Positions 23,965 through 33,000 of a DNA stretch of 41,147 nt are shown piece by piece. The notes under the pieces were generated by a model, which was not told the origin of the DNA, made no database searches, and saw only the letters and a program-made list of their open reading frames with translations. Source of the DNA: Lachnospiraceae bacterium UBA3316. GTDB lineage: Bacteria; Bacillota; Clostridia; Lachnospirales; Lachnospiraceae. Position numbers and translations under genes: made by a program. The stretch covers positions 1 through 41,147 of the forward strand of contig DESK01000062.1 of assembly GCA_002361955.1 (NCBI GenBank), in the 5' to 3' direction. How positions within the stretch are numbered: the first letter of the stretch is position 1; every line of letters starts with the position of its first letter.

Positions 23965-24822
23965 CTATTTTTCGATGTCTCTATGCTCGATCTTGATGCC
24001 GTACTCGCTCCTGGTCTTAAGCCTTGCGTACAGCTTATTTGCCAGGGTCACCGAGCGGTGCTTTCCGCCCGTGCAGCCTACGCCGATCACGAGCTGGTTC
24101 TTTCCCTCTGACACATAATTGGGAATCAAAAATTCCACCATATCCGTCAGCTTGTCCAGAAACTGATGGGCCAGGTCAAACCCCATCACATAGTTTTGAA
24201 CCTCCGGGTCGTTCCCTGTCTTGCTCCTGAGCCCCTCTATGTAAAAGGGATTGGGCAGGAAGCGCACGTCAAAGACCAGGTCGCAGTCGTTGGGGATTCC
24301 ATACTTAAAGCCAAAGGACAAAACCGTGATCACGAGATTTTTAAACTCTCTGTTCTGCACAAAAATCTTATCCAGCTCCTGGCGCAACTCCCTGGTGAGA
24401 AGCTTACTGGTATCCATGATATAGTCCGCATGCCTCTTCAGAAAGGCCATGCGCCTGCGCTCCTCCTCGATGCCCTTCTCCACCCGTCCCCCTCTGGCCA
24501 GGGGATGGATGCGCCTTGTCTCCTTGTAGCGCCTTATAAGCACCTCGTCGGAGGCGTCCAGATACAGCACCTCACAGCGGAACCCCTTCATGGCCATCTC
24601 CTCCAGGGTCTTTTCCAGCTCCTCCAGGTTTTTGCCGCTCCTGATATCCACGCCGAGGGCCAGGCGCTCGATACTGCTTCCGGGGGCGCAGGCCGTCTTC
24701 GCCAGGGCCCCGATCAGCGGTATGGGCAGATTATCTACACAATAATACTCTAAATCCTCCAGCATCCGGAGAGCCGTGCTCTTTCCTGCTCCCGACATGC
24801 CGGTCACGATTACAAATCTCAT
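23965..24822 (-). CDS. rapZ: RapZ/YvcJ nucleotide-binding protein
   Basis: 285-residue P-loop protein. Walker A is VTGMSGAGKS at residues 6-15, with DNLPIPLI and ALGVDIRSG following; the conserved C-terminal domain has FDVRFLPNP and VIGVGCTGGKHRSV. In E. coli RapZ is an RNase adapter sensing GlcN6P; in B. subtilis YvcJ is a GTP/ATP-binding protein linked to competence. The ATG at 24822 overlaps the murB stop as ATGA; a longer frame reaching 24957 would run through murB and is rejected. Confidence 0.95.
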   Translation of the reverse strand: MRFVIVTGMSGAGKSTALRMLEDLEYYCVDNLPIPLIGALAKTACAPGSSIERLALGVDIRSGKNLEELEKTLEEMAMKGFRCEVLYLDASDEVLIRRYKETRRIHPLARGGRVEKGIEEERRRMAFLKRHADYIMDTSKLLTRELRQELDKIFVQNREFKNLVITVLSFGFKYGIPNDCDLVFDVRFLPNPFYIEGLRSKTGNDPEVQNYVMGFDLAHQFLDKLTDMVEFLIPNYVSEGKNQLVIGVGCTGGKHRSVTLANKLYARLKTRSEYGIKIEHRDIEK

Positions 24823-25733
24823 TTGTCTTCTCCTAACATCCGAACCTCCGGCTCCAGCCTGACGCCGAACATGCTCTCCACTTTCGCGGATACCTGCTCC
24901 ATCAGCTCCTTTACCTGGCTGGCTGTAGCCTCTCCCCGGTTGATCACAAAACCGCAATGCTTTTCCGATACCTGGGCGTCCCCCACAGAGAAGCCCCGCA
25001 GTCCCGCGTCCATAATCAGCTTTCCCGCGAAATAGCCTTCCGGCCGCTTAAAGGTGCTTCCGGCGCTGGGGTACTCCAGTGGCTGCTTGCTGACTCTCTT
25101 TTCCTTCAGCTCTTCCATCCGCCCGGCGATCTTTTCCGGCTCGCCCTGTTTCAGACGCAGCTTCGCCTCCAGGACGATGTAGCCCTCCCGCATAATCGCG
25201 CTGCTCCGGTAGCCCATGTGGAGCTCATCCTTTTTCAGGGTGCGAAGCTCCCCCTCCTTCGTCAGCACCGTTACCTCCTCCAGCACATCCTTCATCTCTC
25301 CGCCGTAGGCTCCGGCGTTCATCACCGCCGCCCCGCCCAGGGTTCCCGGAATCCCTGCCGCGAACTCAAAGCCCGTAAGGCTGTGCTCCAGGGCCACCCG
25401 GGCGATCTTTGACAGGAGCGCCCCCGCCTGGGCGGTAAGCTCTTCCCCTTCCACAGAAATATCGCTCAGATTCTTAAAAATCTGAATGATCGCTCCCCGG
25501 TATCCGCCGTCTCCCACCAGAAGGTTGCTGCCGTTCCCCAGGATATAAAAGGGAACCTTCCACTCCTTACAGGCCGCAAGCACCCGGGCTGTCTCTTCGG
25601 CGCTGCGGGGTATGATATAGTAATCTGCCGGCCCTCCGATCCGGAAGGTCGTATGCTTTTTCATCTCTTCCCCTGTGCGCACATTGTCACTGCCTGCAAT
25701 TTCGCATAGGCGATCCAAAAATTCCTGATTCAC
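24819..25733 (-). CDS. murB: UDP-N-acetylenolpyruvoylglucosamine reductase
   Basis: FAD-dependent enzyme that reduces UDP-GlcNAc-enolpyruvate to UDP-MurNAc in peptidoglycan synthesis. 304 residues, type II (Gram-positive form): TTFRIGGPADYYI, LGNGSNLLVGDGGY, GIPGTLGGAAVMNAGAYGGE, YRSSAI, the proton-donor serine in PSAGSTFKRP and a final LEPEVRMLG. The start is a GTG at 25733 with AGGAG 9 bases upstream. It heads the murB-rapZ-whiA-HPr operon. Confidence 0.96.
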   Translation of the reverse strand: MNQEFLDRLCEIAGSDNVRTGEEMKKHTTFRIGGPADYYIIPRSAEETARVLAACKEWKVPFYILGNGSNLLVGDGGYRGAIIQIFKNLSDISVEGEELTAQAGALLSKIARVALEHSLTGFEFAAGIPGTLGGAAVMNAGAYGGEMKDVLEEVTVLTKEGELRTLKKDELHMGYRSSAIMREGYIVLEAKLRLKQGEPEKIAGRMEELKEKRVSKQPLEYPSAGSTFKRPEGYFAGKLIMDAGLRGFSVGDAQVSEKHCGFVINRGEATASQVKELMEQVSAKVESMFGVRLEPEVRMLGEDK

Positions 25734-25767
25734 TTTCTCTCTCCTACTCTTTTACATCTAAATGTGA

Positions 25768-25796
25768 ACTTTAACACATATTTTCCTTTTCGTAAA
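25768..25796 (-). promoter_or_regulatory. Candidate promoter of the murB operon
   Basis: On the - strand, -35 TTTACG (25791-25796), 17-base spacer, -10 TAAAGT (25768-25773). An overlapping alternative is TTGATA with TATGTG. Both are modest matches. Confidence 0.4.
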
Positions 25797-25837
25797 GTAT
25801 CAATATGGCACTGTTGCCAGTAACCTTCGCAAATTAC

Positions 25838-25865
25838 GTAACCCTTCAGATACCTGAACGGTTAC
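25838..25865. other. Hairpin between aminotransferase and murB
   Basis: GTAACCcTTCAG (25838-25849) pairs with CTGAAcGGTTAC (25854-25865) across the loop ATAC, with one C-C mismatch. It has no T-run on the - strand, so termination is uncertain. The motif GTAACC-TTC also occurs as a partial direct repeat at about 25820. Confidence 0.5.
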
Positions 25866-25876
25866 CAAATTGCTTT

Positions 25877-27046
25877 CTAACTCAATATGCCGCTTTTCCG
25901 GATTGCCTCCACGATCTCTTCGATCACCGGCACCGGCTGCACCAGGGCAAACCGGACGAATCCCTCGCCCAGGGAACCGAAGCTGCTTCCCGGCACACAG
26001 ATCACGCCGGAGCGCTCCATCAGCTCCACACAGAAAGCCTCGGAGTTTTCATAGCCCTCCGGCAGGGGAGCCCAGACAAACATCGTGCCTTCCCCGTCGG
26101 GTACCTGCCAGCCAATCCGCCGCAGTCCGCCGCAGAGGGCCTTCATCCTGGACTCATACTCCAGGCACTGGGCCTTTACGCCGTCCTTTGGCCCGTTTAA
26201 AGCAGCCGCCGCCCCATATTGCAGGGGAAGGAACATCCCGTAGTCGATCTGGGTGCGGACAGCCCGGAAGGTATCCACGATTTCTCTGTTTCCCACCACA
26301 AAGGAAATCCTGGCCCCCGTCAGGTTATAGGACTTGGACAGGGAATAAAGCTCTACCCCCACTTCCTTTGCCCCCTCGTAGGAGAGGAAGGACTTTCCCT
26401 TCCTACCGCCGTAGACAATATCAGAATATGCGTTGTCGTGGAGAATAATGACCTCATATTTTTTCGCGAAGGCGATCAGTTCCCGGTAGAAAACGTCGTC
26501 CGCCGCCGCGCACACGGGATTCAGAGGATAGGATACCAGCATAAACTTCGCCTTCCTCGCCGTCTCCTCCGGAATATCGGAGAGCTTTGGCAGAAATCCG
26601 TTTTCGCGGTACAGGGGATAGGTCTCCACCTGCGCGCCGCAGAGGGACGGCCCGATACTGAAAATCGGATATCCCGGATTGGGCGCAAGCACAAGATCTC
26701 CCGGATCACACAGGGCCCAGGCAATGTGCGCCATGCCCTCCTGGGAACCGTTGATGGACATGATCTCCTCCGGCGCAAGCTCCACGCCGAAGCGCTCCCT
26801 GTAAAAATTCCTTACGGCCTCCAGAAGAAAGGGACGGTCCGTCAGCGCATACTTATAATTTTCCGGATCCTTCGCCGCGTTTGCCACCGCCTCCGTCACA
26901 TGGGGCGCAGGCAGGAAATCCGGGGTGCCCACGGAAAGATTATAGACGGTTCTCCCCCTCCTGATAAGCTCTTCCTTTTTCTCATTCAGCACGGCAAAAA
27001 TCCCCGCCTGAAACGTCTGTGCTTTATCTGAAAATGTAACTTTCAT
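25877..27046 (-). CDS. PLP-dependent class I/II aminotransferase
   Basis: 389-residue fold-type I aminotransferase related to DapL and aspartate aminotransferases. Seen motifs: LSVGTPDFLPAPHV, the substrate/PLP loop NGSQEGMA, NPGYPIF, YPLNPVCA, HDNAYSDIVYG with the PLP-binding Asp and Tyr, the Schiff-base lysine in YSLSKSYNLTGARIS, and the arginine in FVRFAL. The ATG at 27046 has AAGGAGG 5-6 bases upstream; that site overlaps the stop of the preceding gene. The amino-acid substrate cannot be fixed from sequence. It is coupled to a membrane glycan gene, but no functional link is evident. Confidence 0.9.
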   Translation of the reverse strand: MKVTFSDKAQTFQAGIFAVLNEKKEELIRRGRTVYNLSVGTPDFLPAPHVTEAVANAAKDPENYKYALTDRPFLLEAVRNFYRERFGVELAPEEIMSINGSQEGMAHIAWALCDPGDLVLAPNPGYPIFSIGPSLCGAQVETYPLYRENGFLPKLSDIPEETARKAKFMLVSYPLNPVCAAADDVFYRELIAFAKKYEVIILHDNAYSDIVYGGRKGKSFLSYEGAKEVGVELYSLSKSYNLTGARISFVVGNREIVDTFRAVRTQIDYGMFLPLQYGAAAALNGPKDGVKAQCLEYESRMKALCGGLRRIGWQVPDGEGTMFVWAPLPEGYENSEAFCVELMERSGVICVPGSSFGSLGEGFVRFALVQPVPVIEEIVEAIRKSGILS

Positions 27047-27056
27047 ATCGTCCTCC

Positions 27057-29981
27057 TTAGCCGCGTTTGGCAGGCTTCCTTCTCCTTGCAAAAGCCGCCG
27101 TCACCAAATACAAGCCTGCGCACAGGGCGCTGATCCCGGTGCCGAGCCACAGGCCCACGGGCGTATAATCCATGGCGATTTCATGCTCTCCCTCCGGCAG
27201 GTCAATGCCTGTCAGGGCCTCCCCCACCCGGAAGGTTTCTGCCTCCTCGCCGTCCACTAAGACCTTCCAGCCCTCGTCATAGGGCACGGAAAGCAGAAGG
27301 GTCCCGGCTTCCTTCGCCGTCACGGTTCCCCGGAGCTTTCCGTCCTCCGCGCAGGTTAACGCCAGCTGCTCATTTGCCAGAAGGCTGTGAAACTCCTGAT
27401 AGTCCGCGTCGTCACAGACATAGGCGCTGGCCGAAGCCTCCGTCTGGCTGTCCTTTAAGGTCACTGTCACCGTAGCCTGGCTGTCCTCCGAAAAGCAGCC
27501 CAGGTCATACAGGTGATCCGTATATTTATCATAACTCTTAGTGTACTCCGGCGTGGTGATCTCCACCTTTTCCACAGACGTGGGCAGGTACAGATAGACC
27601 TGCTTGCCCGCCGGGAGGATCACACTGTAGGTTTCCCCGTCCTCCATCTGGATCTCCTGATTCAGGAAAAACAGGGAATGATAGTCTGCAGCCAGCTTCA
27701 CGAAGCTGTTCTGGACATCCAGAGGATTTCCCGCGTCCTCAATCTCCCACTCTCTGATCTCTCTGTTTACCATAAAGCCCAGGGACAGGGCCCCCGGATT
27801 CTGGTACATGGCCAGAGGCTCCTGGTAATCCACCTTTGTCATCTGGTAAAGCCCGTCGCTGTCTGTGCGGGACACTACATATTTTACGTCAAAAATATCA
27901 TTGGCCAGCTTAGTAAAGCCATTGTAGCCGTTTTTATTTGTCCTGGCCTCAATGCCCAGGCTCTTGCACAGATCTACGGTAGCCGCGGGCATGGTGGAAG
28001 AGAAAAGCACTACGCCGTTCCCACCCAGAAACATATTTTCATTTCTCATGCGGCTGCTGTCAATATCGCTGCGGTAAAAGCTGTCATCCTGCCGCCGCTC
28101 GATCATCGCTTCATAGGCCTTCTGCTCATCCACATAGGTGCTTCTGCCCACCGTGCCGTTCATACAGACTCCCACTACGCCGGTAACCATCATCTCCGCC
28201 ACCGTCAGGGACATGAACAGCACCCGGAAGGTGTACTCTTCCATCCTTCTCCTGCCCCGGTACGTCAAAAACAGCGCGCTGTAGACTGCCAGCAGCAAAA
28301 CGGTGGCTCCGTACACGTAAAGATCACGTTCCCCCAGCTCTGCCCAGGCCGCATAGACCACAAACCCCATGGGGGGCACACAGGCCACCGCCACCCGGTG
28401 CCAGGAAAGCCTGCGCAGGTCTGTCATCACATCATAGCCGATATTCAGAAGCATCGCTATGTAAAGGAAGGCAAAGCGGTTGGGCAATCCGTTCTGCACA
28501 TGAAAGCCATGCCAGATAAAGTTCAGCACATTGATATCAAAGCTTGCGTAAAGCAGGGCGATCAGCAGAAGCTTCGCCGCCCGCTCCCGCTTTGTACGCT
28601 TCTTATCCAGGGCGTAAAGGCTGGCCAGAAGCATCGTCACCGTACCGCAGAAGGCATTGACGCCGATCTGGTCATCCGCGATGTTGATGGGCTCCACGAA
28701 CGCGAAATGGCTGGTGAGCTGGGATAAGTTCTCCACATAAAATTTTATGGGAGAGGGGAACGTATTCTGGGCCGACTCCGTGGTCCCAAGGCCCAGAAAC
28801 GCCGGAATCAGCATAATTGCCGCCATCCCTCCCGCCAGCAGGGAATACCAGGCAAAAACCGCGCAGGAAGCCGCCGCTTTCTTTCCGCTGATCCTTGCCT
28901 CGGATACCCACTGTACCACAAAGTACAGGCAGGAAAAGAGGCAGAGCATAAAGCCGATATAATAGTTGCAGTACAGCGCGTAAAAAAGAGAAACGCAGTA
29001 CAGCCCCTTCTTCCCCTCATCCTTGACAATGCGCTCGATCCCCATCATGACGAGAGGCAGCATGGCGATACTGTCCAGCCACATCAGATTGAAGTAGTAG
29101 CCGATGATAAAGCTGCTGAGGGCAAACATGACGCCGAAGGCGATGGGATAATAGCTGCGCCCCCGATCCTTCTGGGCGAAATACCAGGTCATGGTAAGGC
29201 CGCAGGCCCCGATCTTCAGCACGATAAAGAGCGCCATCACATCCATCATATGTTCCTTGGGGAAGAGGCTCACCAGGAAATTCAGGGGACTGGCCAGGTA
29301 GTAGGCGATGGTTGCCCAGAAATTATACCCCAGGCCGCCGCCGAAGGAGTAGAGCAGGGAATCCGCGTTTACCAGCTTCTCATGAAATTCCGTAAAAAAC
29401 GGAAGGTACTGATGAAGGGAATCAATGATCAGGACGCCATGATCCCCAAAGGGAAACACACTGTTTCCCACAAAGGCCGCCGCCACCGTAAAGGTCGGGA
29501 TCAGAAAGCCCCACAGACAGCATTTTCTCTGAATCCTGCGTATCCGCTCCTCCTGTGGGGAGGTCTCCTGTCTCTCTTTGCTGAAAACAAAAAGCTTGCT
29601 GAAGATATAGTTCAGCACCAGAACGACCACCTGGATCACAAGCTTGGCTATCATATCATGGACGCCCCAGACACAGCTCAGGAAAATGACGCCGAAAACT
29701 TCTATGAACATCGTCCCCAGACGCATACCTACGAACTGGGCGGCCTCATCCAAAAGCTCCCTTTTGGATGAGGTATGGCTTTCAAATACGCAAAGCTTAT
29801 TTACCACATAGGCAAAAAGGATGGCCAGGGCCACGGACAAAATGTTCGCCGTGGTGATATCCAGCCCCAGGATTCCCCGCAGCAGGGCATAAGAAACCAG
29901 ATTCACCAGAGTGGTGCAGCCGCCAAAGAAAATGTAGCGGATGCCTTCGTGTGCAAAAAGTTGTTTGATTAATTTCACCAT
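27057..29981 (-). CDS. GtrA-YfhO fusion membrane protein
   Basis: 974 residues with two recognisable parts. Residues about 10-135 form a GtrA-like four-helix domain (FFGGCTTLVNLVSYALLRG, FAYVVNKLCVFES, NYIFSKLFVFSK), a family linked to flipping polyprenyl-phosphate sugars. Residues about 150-970 are a YfhO-type GT-C membrane protein (PF09586) with GVLIIDSLHQYLPFF, GGGLGYNFWAT and a long extracytoplasmic C-terminal region, ending in a last helix. In B. subtilis, CsbB, a GtrA-like protein and YfhO act together in lipoteichoic-acid glycosylation. Here the latter two are joined. GAGGAG precedes the ATG. No polyprenyl-phosphate-loading GT2 with membrane helices is in the window. Confidence 0.9.
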   Translation of the reverse strand: MVKLIKQLFAHEGIRYIFFGGCTTLVNLVSYALLRGILGLDITTANILSVALAILFAYVVNKLCVFESHTSSKRELLDEAAQFVGMRLGTMFIEVFGVIFLSCVWGVHDMIAKLVIQVVVLVLNYIFSKLFVFSKERQETSPQEERIRRIQRKCCLWGFLIPTFTVAAAFVGNSVFPFGDHGVLIIDSLHQYLPFFTEFHEKLVNADSLLYSFGGGLGYNFWATIAYYLASPLNFLVSLFPKEHMMDVMALFIVLKIGACGLTMTWYFAQKDRGRSYYPIAFGVMFALSSFIIGYYFNLMWLDSIAMLPLVMMGIERIVKDEGKKGLYCVSLFYALYCNYYIGFMLCLFSCLYFVVQWVSEARISGKKAAASCAVFAWYSLLAGGMAAIMLIPAFLGLGTTESAQNTFPSPIKFYVENLSQLTSHFAFVEPINIADDQIGVNAFCGTVTMLLASLYALDKKRTKRERAAKLLLIALLYASFDINVLNFIWHGFHVQNGLPNRFAFLYIAMLLNIGYDVMTDLRRLSWHRVAVACVPPMGFVVYAAWAELGERDLYVYGATVLLLAVYSALFLTYRGRRRMEEYTFRVLFMSLTVAEMMVTGVVGVCMNGTVGRSTYVDEQKAYEAMIERRQDDSFYRSDIDSSRMRNENMFLGGNGVVLFSSTMPAATVDLCKSLGIEARTNKNGYNGFTKLANDIFDVKYVVSRTDSDGLYQMTKVDYQEPLAMYQNPGALSLGFMVNREIREWEIEDAGNPLDVQNSFVKLAADYHSLFFLNQEIQMEDGETYSVILPAGKQVYLYLPTSVEKVEITTPEYTKSYDKYTDHLYDLGCFSEDSQATVTVTLKDSQTEASASAYVCDDADYQEFHSLLANEQLALTCAEDGKLRGTVTAKEAGTLLLSVPYDEGWKVLVDGEEAETFRVGEALTGIDLPEGEHEIAMDYTPVGLWLGTGISALCAGLYLVTAAFARRRKPAKRG

Positions 29982-30020
29982 ATAGGAATCTCCTCATATT
30001 TTTGGTTCATGTTGCTTTTT

Positions 30021-30049
30021 AGTATAGCCTTGTTTGGAAAAGAAGTCAA
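30021..30049 (-). promoter_or_regulatory. Promoter of the GtrA-YfhO gene
   Basis: On the - strand, -35 TTGACT (30044-30049), 17-base spacer, -10 TATACT (30021-30026), 40 bases before the ATG. The TGA of the -35 is the addA stop codon (30046-30048). Confidence 0.85.
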
Positions 30050-33000
30050 ATAGGCCGACCGGGCTCCTTTATGCGCAGCGCCTTTTGCAGGCTGAAGGAA
30101 TACAGGTATTTTTCTCTCACTTCCATGCCGGTGAGGCGCTCCAGTGCCCTGGCATAAAAGTCGAGCTGAACCCCATACTTGTCCAGCAAGGTCTGTTCCT
30201 GCCCCGGAAGAAGGTAGTCCGTCTTGTAGTCCACCAAAACCAGCCCTCCCTCCTCCCGGAAATACGCGTCTATGATTCCCTGAACCAGCACCATATCCTC
30301 ACTGTTCCAGGAGGGCCGAACCTCAGAAGCCTCCACCCCCAGGACAAAGGGCTGCTCCCGCCAGAGAAGCCCTGCCTTCGCGGCATCTCTCATGCGCCGT
30401 CCAAGGGAGGTGCCAAGGAACCTTTCGAAGGCCGGCGCATACAGAATCTTTGCTTCCTCCTCCGTAAATTTTCCCTGCCGGCAGAGCTCCCCGATCTGCT
30501 TTCTTACCGAGGCGGCGGAGGGCTCCCCGGTAAAGTCCAGATTTTCCAGAAACCGGTGGTAGACCGTTCCTCTGGCCGCGCCTCCCACCTCCTGCTCCTC
30601 CCGGCGGAAACGGGGAATCACAGGTACGGAAGCCGGCTCTTCATAGAGGGCATACTCTTCCCCTTCCCCGCTCATCTGCCTCATGCTCTTCAGCTCGGAG
30701 ACGGTGATCTTCTCATAGACGTCCACGGAATCCTTCCAGGCATACTCTGCCCCGAAGACCTCATCCAGGTGCCGGCTCACAGGGCCCTTTTCCGTCCTCC
30801 CGGGATCCCAGTCCAGAAGGATCTCCTTTGTCCACAGCCCCTCGATCTGCCGGGCGGCCTCCCGGACAGCCAGATCACCGATGCCCACCGTATAAATGGA
30901 AAAGGGTGCTTCCCCTGTCCCACAGGCTTCCTCCCCGGCTCCTCCATCCATCCCAAAGACAGCTCCCGCAGGATGGACGAGAAGGGCGGCCATGACCCAG
31001 TCCAGATAGGAGCCCGCCCCCATCAGGGCGCCGAAGCTCAGCGGCTCCCCGGGCCTTCCCGCCGCCTGCCGCCATTTCTTCAGGCGATTTTCCACCTTTG
31101 CGCTCCCGGTGAGGATGAGTTTTTCCTTTGCCCTGGTGAGGGCCACATAGAGCACACGCAGCTCCTCCCCCAGGCTCTCCTCCAGAATCTGCCTCTGGAT
31201 CACCTTTTTCAGCAGGGTGGGCGCCTTTACGCGAAGCCTGGGATCCACAAAATCACAGCCGATGCCGTACTCCGGGTGCAAAGCCAGACGGCTGCGGCTG
31301 TCCTGGCGGTTGAAGGTCTTATTCATTCCCGAAGCAAACACGATGGGGAATTCCAGTCCCTTGCTCTTATGGATGCTCATGATACGGACCACATCCTCCT
31401 CCCCTCCCAGGATACCGGCCTCCCCGTAATCGATCTCATATTTGCGGAGCTGCTCGATATAGCGGATAAAATTGAAAAGTCCCCGGTAGCTGCTGCTCTC
31501 ATAAGCCATGGCCTTCTCGGCCAGCATATCCAGGTTTGCCTTCCTCTGCTCCCCTCCCGGCATAGCCGCCGCGTAATCCCCGTAGCCGGTTCTCTCCAGC
31601 ATATACCACAAAAGCTCATGCATGGCCGTATAGGGCGCCCTGCGCCGGAAATCCTCCAGCATCTCATAAAAACCCCTCAGCTTTTCTGCCAGGGCCTCCT
31701 CTTCCCCTTCCTGCCGGTAGGCTCTGCATGCCTCCGGAAACGAAGCTCCCGGGCTGAAGCTTCGGATCACCGCCAGCTCCCTGTCATCCAGCCCCATGAT
31801 GGGAGAGCGCAGCACGGAAGCCAGGGGAATCTCCTGTTCCGGGTTATCCACCACCTTGATCAGGGCCAGCACTGTCTGCACCTCCACAGCAGAGAAATAT
31901 CCCGACTGGGAACCGGTGTACGCCGGAATCCCCATATCGCCCAGCACACGGGACACGGCGTCCGCCCAGCCGGAGACGGTGCGCAGAAGAATGACCATAT
32001 CCCGGTATTCGGCGGGGCGGCATTGCCCCGTGGCCTTATCCGTCACCTGGGCCTTCCCTTTCAGCTCCAGGATGCGCTTTCCGATCATTCTGGCCTCCAG
32101 CTCCACCGCCGTCTCGCCGGATTCAGCCACAGCCTCCTCCTCCAGGTCAAGGATCCACACCTCCGTATTCAGGCTCCCTGCTTCCGCAGGAGGCGGATAG
32201 GCGGCTCCCGGATAAAGGGCTGCTTTCTCATCATAGCGGATATGCCCCAGGGGCTCCGTCATAATGCGCCGGAAAATGAAATTGACGCTCTCCAAAACCT
32301 GGCTGCGGCTGCGGAAATTTTTATAAAGCTCTATCTTCTGCCTGGGGGAAGGTTCGGCAGTATAGGAGGCGTATTTTTCCATAAAAAGCTCCGGCCTGGC
32401 CAGACGGAAGCGGTAAATACTCTGTTTCACATCCCCCACCATAAAGAGATTGTTCTGTCCCCTGCGCTCCCTGGAGACGCTGGTAAGAATGTACTCCTGC
32501 ACGAGATTGCTGTCCTGGTACTCATCCACCATGATCTCCTCAAAGGTGTCCGCGAACTGCTCCGCCGCGTCGGTGGGCACTGCCTGCCCCTCTTTCTCCT
32601 TCACCAGAATGTCCAGGGCCAGATGCTCCAGATCATTAAAGTCCAGCAGGTTTTTCTCCCTCTTTTTTTCGGTGAAGCGCCGGTAAAACATCGCCGCCAG
32701 CTCCAAAAGCACCTCCATCTGCTTCCGGCTTCCTTTCATGTCCTCCGCCATCTGTTCCGGGCTCTGATAAAAGTACTGCTCCTGGATCAATTTCAGGCTG
32801 CTCTTCACCTGCTCCCGCAGCTCCTTGACCCGCTCCTTTTTCTCTTCGAATACGTTCTCATCCTTCTTCGCCGACAGGCGGGCAAAGGCCCCCATCCGGG
32901 CAAAGGCGGCCCCATAGCCCAGATAGTCCTTTCCCTGTTTCAGCTCTTTCATCAGCGCAAGATCCTCCAGCAGCGCCTTCTCATACATATAAGGCCCCCC

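Noticed and set aside
24823..24957. N-terminal extension of RapZ
   Set aside because: The extra residues are a frame-shifted reading of murB; the ATG at 24822 overlaps the murB stop and gives the canonical RapZ N-terminus.
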